NCBI GenBank assembly: GCA_031277195.1
Contig: JAITMU010000057.1
Coordinates: forward strand, 1-6,683
Source: Gallionellaceae bacterium
Lineage (GTDB): Bacteria; Pseudomonadota; Gammaproteobacteria; Burkholderiales; Gallionellaceae
Reading direction: 5' to 3'
Length of the DNA stretch: 6,683 bases
Part shown: piece by piece, positions 1 to 5,737 of the stretch
Layout: each line of letters begins with the position of its first letter
How positions within the stretch are numbered: position 1 is the first letter of the stretch
Notes under the pieces: generated by a model
What the model was told of the DNA's origin: nothing
The model's database searches: none
The model's input: the letters and a program-made list of their open reading frames with translations, nothing else
Program-made: the position numbers and the translations under genes

Positions 1-852
1 CACAACGCGCTGGACATGCAGATGTTCCTGCGCATCGCGCCCGAGCTGTACCTGAAGCGCCTGATCGTGGGCGGCTTCGAGCGCGTATTCGAGTTGAACC
101 GCAACTTTCGCAACGAAGGCGTGAGCCCCCGGCACAACCCCGAGTTCACCATGATGGAGTTCTACGCGGCCTACACCGATTACCGCTGGCTGATGGACTT
201 CACCGAAACCCTGATACGCGACGCCGCCATCGCCGCCACCGGCAGCGCCGTGCTCGACTACCAGGGCAAGCCCATAGACATGAGCGTGCCGTTCGAGCGC
301 CTGACCATCGTTCAAGCCATTTTGAAATACGCGCCCGTGTACACCGAAGCGCAATTGGCGGACGAAAGCTTTTTGCGCGCCGAACTGCGCAAAAAAGGCG
401 TGAACGCGAACAGCCCGCAGCTGGCCCGCGCAGGCGTGGGCGCGCTGCAACTGGCCTTGTTTGAAGAAACCGCCGAAGCGCAGCTGTGGCAGCCCACTTT
501 CATCATCGACTACCCGGTGGAAGTCTCGCCGCTGGCGCGCGCCTCCGACGCGCGGCCTGGCATTACCGAGCGCTTCGAACTGTTCATCTCGGGCCGCGAA
601 ATCGCCAATGGCTTTTCCGAGCTGAACGACCCGGAAGACCAGGCCGAGCGCTTTGCCGCCCAGGCCGCCGCCAAGGACGCGGGCGACGAAGAAGCCATGT
701 ATTTCGACGCCGACTACATCCGCGCCCTGGAATACGGCATGCCGCCCACCGGCGGCTGCGGCATAGGCATAGACCGCCTGGTGATGCTGCTGACCAACAG
801 CCCCAGCATCCGCGACGTGATCCTATTCCCCCATTTGCGCGCAGACTCGTAG
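1..852 (+). CDS. lysS: Lysyl-tRNA synthetase, class II (C-terminal part, 5' end off window)
   Basis: This is the C-terminal 283 residues of cytoplasmic lysyl-tRNA synthetase, which activates lysine with ATP and charges tRNA-Lys. The frame is open from base 1 and ends at TAG 850-852. About 500 residues is usual for the family, so the N-terminal OB-fold anticodon-binding domain and class II motif 1 lie outside the window. Visible signatures, numbered from the window edge, are motif 2 (ELNRNFRNEG at 31-40, followed by HNPEFTMMEFYAAY) with its ATP-contacting arginine, the SGREIANGFSELND stretch (197-210) that lines the lysine pocket, and motif 3 (GGCGIGIDRL at 251-260, then SIRDVILFPHLR). All are intact, so the gene looks functional. 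An internal ATG at position 16 is not the true start. Base use is GC-rich, unlike the following cassette. The stop codon abuts a GC-rich hairpin. Identification is firm; whether this is the only lysS copy cannot be seen. Confidence 0.96.
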   Translation, partial: HNALDMQMFLRIAPELYLKRLIVGGFERVFELNRNFRNEGVSPRHNPEFTMMEFYAAYTDYRWLMDFTETLIRDAAIAATGSAVLDYQGKPIDMSVPFERLTIVQAILKYAPVYTEAQLADESFLRAELRKKGVNANSPQLARAGVGALQLALFEETAEAQLWQPTFIIDYPVEVSPLARASDARPGITERFELFISGREIANGFSELNDPEDQAERFAAQAAAKDAGDEEAMYFDADYIRALEYGMPPTGGCGIGIDRLVMLLTNSPSIRDVILFPHLRADS

Positions 853-915
853 GGCGGGTTTTAACCCGCCATTTGGGCGCATCGTGAACTTCCATTCGGC
901 GGGCCAAGGCCCGCC
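853..915. repeat. Pair of REP-like GC-rich hairpins downstream of lysS
   Basis: Two perfect inverted repeats sit 27 bp apart. The first (853-870) is GGCGGGTT, a TT spacer, then AACCCGCC. The second (898-915) is GGCGGGCC, an AA spacer, then GGCCCGCC. Each has 8-bp arms and both are followed by AT, so they look like two diverged members of one family. A doublet of similar palindromes between genes resembles REP/BIME-type elements. The first begins one base after the lysS stop codon and may also weaken read-through or protect the mRNA end. No T-tract follows either stem, so a standard intrinsic terminator is not supported. Membership of a dispersed family is inferred, since no other copy is in the window. 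Confidence 0.6.
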
Positions 916-945
916 ATGCGAATTCCGTCACTACCCGCCAAGCCG

Positions 946-951
946 TAGAAT
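946..951 (+). promoter_or_regulatory. Possible -10 box for the restriction-modification operon
   Basis: TAGAAT matches the sigma-70 consensus TATAAT at five of six positions. It lies 31 bases before the ATG at 983, which would give a leader of roughly 25 bases. No good -35 hexamer is present at the usual spacing; the nearest candidate, TTCCGT at 923-928 with a 17-base spacer, is poor. No controller-protein gene or obvious operator was seen upstream. This is a weak prediction. Confidence 0.3.
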
Positions 952-982
952 CCACCCGTGCCCTCATTTACCGGATAGCTCA

Positions 983-2881
983 ATGGAGCCCTTGCCCGCA
1001 GCTGGACAAACTTCTTTAGCGCCGCGCCCATTACTCAAATGGGCGGGCGGTAAAACGCAGTTGCTCGGCGCGCTGCTCCCGAAAGTCCCCAAAAAATATG
1101 GCCGTTACATCGAGCCTTTTTTTGGCGGCGGCGCGCTGTTTTTTGCCTTGAACCCGAAAAACGCGATCATCGCGGACAGCAACCCGGAGCTCATCAACCT
1201 GTACCGCTGCGTAGCCTGCGACCCGGATGGCGTCATTGCCTATTTGCGCCGTTATAAAAATACAGAAGAAGCGTTTTATTCCGCGCGCGCAATGAATACA
1301 GCAACGCTATCCGGCATCGAAGCCGCCGCCCGCACCATTTTCCTGAACAAAACCTGCTTCAACGGCCTGTACCGAGTCAACAAAAACGGCCAATTCAACG
1401 TGCCTTATGGTCACTATCAAAACCCTAAAATCCTAGACGAAGACGCGATCAGGCGAGCCTCGGTTTTATTCGGCAAAGCCACCATCCTCTGCAGCGACTA
1501 CAAAACGGTGCTACAGGAACATGCCCAGGCCGGGGACTTCATTTTTCTTGATCCCCCCTATCTGCCAATTTCGGAATACGCCGATTTCAAACGCTATACC
1601 AAAGAGCAATTCCACGAAGAAGATCACATTGAACTAGCGGCGCAAGTGGTACGTCTGCATGAGTTGGGGTGTCATGTCATCTTGACCAACTCGAATCATC
1701 CACTGGTGCATGATCTATATCGAAAATTCGCCATGGAAGTGGTGCCGTCCAAACGGCATATTTCACGTAACGGAAAAGGCCGGACGGGCGAGGACGTGAT
1801 CGTCTCAGTTTCTCCCAAACCGAGTTTCAACCTACGCCTGGTTCCTGCCCTCTTGCCTGAGCAAGCCTTGAAATATCCCTCGACCCGCTACATGGGTTCG
1901 AAAAACAAGCTGTTGACGCAACTGTGGGCAACAGCGTCCCAATTCGAGTTCGATACAGCGATCGACCTGTTTTCAGGGTCTGGTATCGTGGGCTATATGC
2001 TGAAGTCTCAAGGCAAAAAAGTCGTCAGCAACGACTACATGGCGATGTCCGCCACCTTCGCCAAGGCGATGATAGAAAACCATGAGGTAACACTGTCTCA
2101 TGATGAAGCCCTGACTTTGCTGACAGCCCGGCGTCCCTCGGACCGCTTCGTCGAAACGACCTTTCAGGGCTTGTATTTCAATGATGAAGACAACCGTCTC
2201 ATCGACACACTACGAGCCAACATCAAGGCACTGAAAAACCCCTACAAACGCGCTATCGCCATGGCTGCCCTGCTCAGAGCCTGCCTAAAAAAACGGCCTA
2301 GAGGAATTTTCACATACGTGGGCCATCGTTACGATGATGGCCGCAAAGACCTGCAACTAAGTTTCAGCGCGCAGTTTCTTGAGGCGGTCAATGCGGTAAA
2401 CGGGGCGGTATTCGACAACGGCAAACAGAACAAGGCCCGCCATGGCGACGCCATGACACTGCGCAATACCGAGGCTGGTCTGGTTTATATCGACCCACCC
2501 TACTATTCGCCCTTGTCGGACAACGAATACGTGCGCCGCTATCACTTCGTGGAAGGACTGGCCCGAGATTGGCAAGGCGTCGACATCCAGCAACACACCA
2601 TCACTAAAAAATTCAAGTCGTACCCCACTCCCTTTTCCTCCCGCCTCGGCGCCGCGCAAGCCTTCGACAAGCTTTTTCAGCGTTTTCGCGCCAGCGTGCT
2701 GCTGGTTTCTTACTCATCGAACAGTCAGCCCAGCATGGATGAAATGGTGACAATCCTGGCTAGGCACAAGCGTCATGTCGAAGTTGTACCCGTAGACTAT
2801 AAATATTCCTTCGGCAATCAGGCGCATAAAGTCAGCAACAACAAGAATGACGCGCAAGAATATATTTTTGTGGGCTACTGA
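983..2881 (+). CDS. Fused double DNA adenine-N6 methyltransferase (D12 class, M.FokI-like)
   Basis: This is the predicted modification enzyme of a type IIS restriction-modification system. It would transfer methyl groups from S-adenosylmethionine to adenine N6. From ATG 983 it is 632 residues with two complete D12-class (Dam-like) domains. Domain 1 (about 15-280) has KWAGGK (19-24), the SAM-binding motif EPFFGGG (44-50) and catalytic DPPY (190-193). Domain 2 (about 298-632) has YMGSKNKL (303-310), DLFSGSG (328-334) and catalytic DPPY (504-507). M.FokI and M.StsI have this architecture, with each domain methylating one strand of an asymmetric site. A GTG at 884 would add 33 residues, but they would be encoded through a repeat hairpin and lie before the first conserved motif, so ATG 983 is preferred. 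Its ribosome-binding site is weak. The endonuclease gene follows after 21 bp. Both halves keep their motifs, so both are probably active. Target sequence unknown. Confidence 0.9.
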   Translation: MEPLPAAGQTSLAPRPLLKWAGGKTQLLGALLPKVPKKYGRYIEPFFGGGALFFALNPKNAIIADSNPELINLYRCVACDPDGVIAYLRRYKNTEEAFYSARAMNTATLSGIEAAARTIFLNKTCFNGLYRVNKNGQFNVPYGHYQNPKILDEDAIRRASVLFGKATILCSDYKTVLQEHAQAGDFIFLDPPYLPISEYADFKRYTKEQFHEEDHIELAAQVVRLHELGCHVILTNSNHPLVHDLYRKFAMEVVPSKRHISRNGKGRTGEDVIVSVSPKPSFNLRLVPALLPEQALKYPSTRYMGSKNKLLTQLWATASQFEFDTAIDLFSGSGIVGYMLKSQGKKVVSNDYMAMSATFAKAMIENHEVTLSHDEALTLLTARRPSDRFVETTFQGLYFNDEDNRLIDTLRANIKALKNPYKRAIAMAALLRACLKKRPRGIFTYVGHRYDDGRKDLQLSFSAQFLEAVNAVNGAVFDNGKQNKARHGDAMTLRNTEAGLVYIDPPYYSPLSDNEYVRRYHFVEGLARDWQGVDIQQHTITKKFKSYPTPFSSRLGAAQAFDKLFQRFRASVLLVSYSSNSQPSMDEMVTILARHKRHVEVVPVDYKYSFGNQAHKVSNNKNDAQEYIFVGY

Positions 2882-2902
2882 CACAGCCAGGAAAACCAGC
2901 GC

Positions 2903-4615
2903 ATGAGACCTTGGCATCTCGGAAATACAACCGTTCGCAGCCCCTTCCGGCTACGCGACGGGCTGGTCGCTCTCTCATCCTCATCGCTGCTGGGAAATTT
3001 GCGTGGAGAAAGCCAGGAATTTGCCTTGCGCCAGCTCTTAGGAGAGCGTGGCATCGTGACGCTCGGCGATGATAAAACGAATAGCGTGGGCCGAAAGTGG
3101 CGATCCGCGCTCAGCAAGCTGGGGTTTCTTTATCCAGAAGTACCCTCATCCAGCGGTCTTCTTCAAAAAGACATCGGCCCCATTGACATGATTACACCGA
3201 ATGGCCAGCGATTGATCCAAGCCAATACGGTTCCGGCGATGCAAGAATGTTTTTTACGAGCTTTGGCCGCTCACTACATTCCATCCCCATTAGAAAAAAA
3301 TTTCGATTTCCCCATGTTCTCGCCGTTGCGGCACGTACTCGCCGTCATGCTGGAACTGGAGCGGCAAACAAGCGCAAGCCAACTCAACTTTATCGAGATG
3401 GCGCTGATCGTTCAACTTACCCACGGCAGCGAAAATCTCGCCGGCATCGCGGCTCAAATATTGGCATTGCGAGAACGCAGACTGGCCGCCCCCAACAAGC
3501 GCCAATTCGACCGGCAAGCGCGCGACGAAGCAGCTGCAACCCACGAATACGCCGCACAAACGTTCAACGATTATGCGGACACCAATTTGCGCTATCTGAA
3601 AGCCACAGGGCTAGTGCAAACCAAGGGACGCGGAGTATCGCTCGTTCCAGAAAAACATTTTTTTATCGAAGAACTGCTTCAGGACACCGAACTCCCCGAT
3701 TCACCGCATTCCTACCTCACTACCTTGTGCGAAGGCGCCGAGCTTCCCACTGACCACACAGATTCCGCCCGTGCGGTTCTGGATGACTTGCTGTCTCAAC
3801 TCGACAAAAGAGGCATCCCATTTGACATCACAGGCAAGGCAACCGATACGCCAGCCGGCCTTTCGCTGCTTCGTCATCAAATAGAAGGGATTTTGTCCGA
3901 ACGCAATGAGGAAGAATATGCGGACCAACAAGCGGAAAAATGGGAAGAAATTTCTGCATACATGGGGTTGATCGCCTCCCGCCAACACAAAAAGACGCTA
4001 TCCAATGGAGACGAAATAGAGGTGCCACGAGCTGAGGCTCCGGCGTATTTTGAATGGGTTCTTTGGCGAGCATTTCTTGCGATTGACAGCCTGGTCAACA
4101 AACCGTTTGAGGCTAGGCGCTTCAAAATTGACCAAGATTTTTTACCTGTCGGTACGGCTCCTGGAAACGGCCCGGATCTGATTTTTGAATTTCAAGAATT
4201 TGTTATCGCCGTCGAAGTCACGTTGACGGATAACTCGCGCCAGGAAGCCGCTGAAGGCGAACCCGTACGACGTCACGTCGCCGATCTTGTCACTCATTAT
4301 GGCAATCAGTCTGGAAAACCAGTTTATGGGCTGTTCATCGCCAACCACATTGACTCCAACACGGCCGAGACGTTCCGAATTGGCGTTTGGTATAGCAAGA
4401 CTGATGAAAAAATGCGCCTGGATATCACACCGATCACTCTCAAACAATTCAAGGCCTGTTTCGAGGCTCTATTCGCAAGCGGACAAGTAAAAATTGACTG
4501 GATAAGACAGTTGCTTGATCAGTGCGGCAATCTGCGATCAGCGCACGAAGCGCCAACATGGAAGCGGGAAATCCAGACCGCCATCAATCAACAAATAGCA
4601 GCCTTACTCCACTAA
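2903..4615 (+). CDS. Type IIS restriction or nicking endonuclease, AlwI / Nt.BstNBI family
   Basis: This is the predicted endonuclease partner of the upstream methyltransferase: 570 residues, near the roughly 600 of Nt.BstNBI. The N-terminal part opens with HLGNTTVRSPFRL (5-17), which I associate with AlwI-type enzymes, and should hold DNA recognition. The C-terminal part (about 380-520) has a PD-(D/E)XK-like catalytic region: E384 (FEW), D425 in GNGPD, E438 (VEV), E451 and H458 in EGEPVRRH. In Nt.BstNBI/Nt.BspD6I, as recalled, the matching residues are E418, D456, E469, E482 and H489. The spacings of 13, 13 and 7 are identical and only the first gap differs (41 against 38). AlwI-family enzymes bind short asymmetric sites and cut a few bases away; some only nick one strand. 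An AGGAAA ribosome-binding site lies about 9 bases before ATG 2903. There is no room for a separate promoter or a second subunit gene nearby. Codon use is less GC-rich than in the flanks. Confidence 0.85.
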   Translation: MRPWHLGNTTVRSPFRLRDGLVALSSSSLLGNLRGESQEFALRQLLGERGIVTLGDDKTNSVGRKWRSALSKLGFLYPEVPSSSGLLQKDIGPIDMITPNGQRLIQANTVPAMQECFLRALAAHYIPSPLEKNFDFPMFSPLRHVLAVMLELERQTSASQLNFIEMALIVQLTHGSENLAGIAAQILALRERRLAAPNKRQFDRQARDEAAATHEYAAQTFNDYADTNLRYLKATGLVQTKGRGVSLVPEKHFFIEELLQDTELPDSPHSYLTTLCEGAELPTDHTDSARAVLDDLLSQLDKRGIPFDITGKATDTPAGLSLLRHQIEGILSERNEEEYADQQAEKWEEISAYMGLIASRQHKKTLSNGDEIEVPRAEAPAYFEWVLWRAFLAIDSLVNKPFEARRFKIDQDFLPVGTAPGNGPDLIFEFQEFVIAVEVTLTDNSRQEAAEGEPVRRHVADLVTHYGNQSGKPVYGLFIANHIDSNTAETFRIGVWYSKTDEKMRLDITPITLKQFKACFEALFASGQVKIDWIRQLLDQCGNLRSAHEAPTWKREIQTAINQQIAALLH

Positions 4616-4640
4616 GGAAAGTCTGAACAATAGCCTTTGT

Positions 4641-4680
4641 AGTCATTCCGCTCGTCGCTGCGTGTAGTCGCGGAATCCAT
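4641..4680. repeat. dRS3-like imperfect inverted repeat
   Basis: GTCATTCCGC at 4642-4651 is mirrored by GCGGAATCCAT from 4670. The exact arms are ATTCCGC (4645-4651) and GCGGAAT (4670-4676), with an 18-base spacer. Elements of the form ATTCC-N-GGAAT flanked by GTC and CCAT are abundant dispersed repeats in Neisseria (dRS3) and are seen in other betaproteobacteria. Assignment to that type rests on this pattern only, and one copy is present here. Confidence 0.5.
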
Positions 4681-4720
4681 CTTCTAACCCCTTAGGTCAG
4701 ATCTTGACCGGCGGGAGAGA

Positions 4721-4815
4721 CCCATCCCCACCCCAACCCTCCCCTTGAAGGGGAGGGAGTCAACCAAAGTATGTTTCTCCCTCCCCTTCAAGGGGAGGGT
4801 TGGGGTGGGGATGGG
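4721..4815. repeat. Perfect 39-bp inverted repeat with 17-base spacer
   Basis: Bases 4721-4759 and 4777-4815 are exact reverse complements across 39 bp, separated by a 17-base spacer (4760-4776). One strand is C-rich in the left arm and G-rich in the right. Each arm also contains its own near-palindrome: CCCTCCCCTT and AAGGGGAGGG around a single central base (4737-4757 and 4779-4799). The segment could therefore form one long hairpin, or two small ones once loop bases open. It lies between converging genes, 22 bp from the dioxygenase stop, and could act as a two-way terminator or mRNA 3' stabiliser. Perfect arms suggest a recently acquired or actively maintained repeat unit. Confidence 0.85.
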
Positions 4816-4837
4816 GTTCCCCCCGCAGTCCATGCCG

Positions 4838-5719
4838 TTACGCTATGCCGTCGCCCTTTACAGTGATGCGGCGCATTTTGCGCAGTTCGCCGGCGTCGAA
4901 ATCGGTGCGGGCGTGCAAGGTGCAGCGGTTGTCCCACATCAGCAGGTCGCCGGGCGTCCAGCGGTGTTCGTAGACGAACTCGGGACGCTCCTGAAAGTTG
5001 AACAGGTAGTCAAGCAACTCGTCGCTTTCGGCGCGCGGCATGCCTTCTATGTATTCGGTCATCAGGCGGTTGATGTACAGCGACTTGCGCCCGGTGACCG
5101 GATGCGTGCTGACCATGGGGTGACTGTACTCGCGCCGCCCCGGCGAGCCCGCCGGCCCGGCGTCGCGCATGCGCGTGGCCGCCGTGGGTGCACTGCCGCC
5201 CGGCTCGTAGCTGTTGATGGCGCGCCGCCCGTCTATGCGCGCGCGCACGTCCGCCGGCAGTTTTTCGTAGGCCAGGTACATATTGGCGAACAGCGTGTTG
5301 CCGCCCTGTTTGGGCACGTTCATGGCATACAGCATGGTGGCCTTGGAGGGCTTCTCGACATAGCAGGTGTCGGAATGAAAGTACATCTCGCCGTCAGGCA
5401 GCGCGCCTATGTATTTGCCGTTTTCCTTCTCGTTGGTGATGTACATGATGGACGGGTGGCTCTTGCTGATCTGGTACTCGGCATTGGTCGCCGCCAGTTC
5501 GCCAAAGTGCTGGCCAAAGCGCACCTGCTGGGCCTCGTCCAGAGTCTGGCCGGGCAAATACAGCACGCCGGAGGCATGCCAGGCATCAAGCAGCTTGTTC
5601 ACCACTTCGGGCGCCAGCGCCTGGGAAGCGTCCACGCCAAGCACCCGCGCGCCTATCGCCGGCGACAGCGCTTGCACCTCGATCGAGTCCACAGGGGTTT
5701 GAGCGGCGGATGTTGTCAT
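4838..5719 (-). CDS. TauD/TfdA-family Fe(II)/2-oxoglutarate-dependent dioxygenase
   Basis: This is a 293-residue cytoplasmic oxygenase. The family couples decarboxylation of 2-oxoglutarate to hydroxylation of a substrate, often releasing sulfite from sulfonates or cleaving an ether. The iron-binding facial triad is visible: H115 and D117 in FHSDTCY, and H269 in CTLHARTDF. T142 in GGNTLF and R280 fit the 2-oxoglutarate-binding positions, and R284 follows. Spacing matches E. coli TauD (H99, D101, T126, H255, R266, R270, as recalled) with a constant offset of 16 up to the threonine. The N-terminal IEVQALSPAIGARVLGVD is typical. The start at 5719 is well supported by AAGGGG (5727-5732) seven bases upstream. 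Length is normal for the family. The substrate cannot be assigned, since no sulfonate transporter or regulator is in view, so the symbol tauD is withheld. It probably shares a transcript with the gene 18 bp upstream. Confidence 0.9.
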   Translation of the reverse strand: MTTSAAQTPVDSIEVQALSPAIGARVLGVDASQALAPEVVNKLLDAWHASGVLYLPGQTLDEAQQVRFGQHFGELAATNAEYQISKSHPSIMYITNEKENGKYIGALPDGEMYFHSDTCYVEKPSKATMLYAMNVPKQGGNTLFANMYLAYEKLPADVRARIDGRRAINSYEPGGSAPTAATRMRDAGPAGSPGRREYSHPMVSTHPVTGRKSLYINRLMTEYIEGMPRAESDELLDYLFNFQERPEFVYEHRWTPGDLLMWDNRCTLHARTDFDAGELRKMRRITVKGDGIA

Positions 5720-5726
5720 GTGAGTT

Positions 5727-5732
5727 CCCCTT
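5727..5732 (-). promoter_or_regulatory. Strong ribosome-binding site of the dioxygenase gene
   Basis: On the minus strand AAGGGG lies seven bases before the ATG at 5719-5717. It sits wholly within the 18-bp gap after the upstream gene's stop codon (5740-5738). It fixes the dioxygenase start and supports independent initiation within a shared transcript. Confidence 0.7.
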
Positions 5733-5737
5733 GCGTT

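Larger units (their letters stand above)
4616..4837. other. Non-coding gap between convergent genes, rich in inverted repeats
   Basis: This 222-bp stretch separates the end of the endonuclease gene from the end of the oppositely oriented dioxygenase gene. No credible coding sequence was seen. It contains a dRS3-like inverted repeat (4641-4680), a small 5-bp-arm stem GGTCA / TGACC (4695-4709) and a large perfect inverted repeat (4721-4815). No stem followed by a T-run was found on either strand, so termination for the two converging transcripts probably relies on the large hairpin or on Rho. Confidence 0.7.

Noticed and set aside
853..870. Rho-independent terminator of lysS
   Set aside because: The stem is good, but the loop is only two bases and no T-run follows, so it is listed as a repeat rather than a terminator.
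486..967. Overlapping open frames on both strands inside and after lysS
   Set aside because: They run antisense or out of frame to a gene with intact class II synthetase motifs, and their arginine-rich translations are typical shadows of GC-rich coding DNA.
884..982. N-terminal extension of the methyltransferase from GTG 884
   Set aside because: The added 33 residues are proline/arginine-rich, are partly encoded by a repeat hairpin and lie outside the conserved domain. ATG 983 puts the first motif about 19 residues in, which is normal for the family.
3247..3753. 168-codon plus-strand frame inside the endonuclease gene
   Set aside because: It is wholly contained in a well-supported AlwI-family gene in another frame, its translation is low-complexity and arginine-rich, and no ribosome-binding site was seen.
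3701..4447. Several minus-strand open frames opposite the endonuclease gene, considered as a possible antitoxin, controller or small subunit
   Set aside because: None shows a helix-turn-helix, nuclease or other recognisable motif. They overlap each other and sit opposite conserved catalytic codons.
4616..4837. CRISPR array or tRNA/attachment site in the repeat-rich gap
   Set aside because: The repeats are inverted and of different families rather than regularly spaced direct repeats. No tRNA-like cloverleaf or duplicated attachment sequence was seen.
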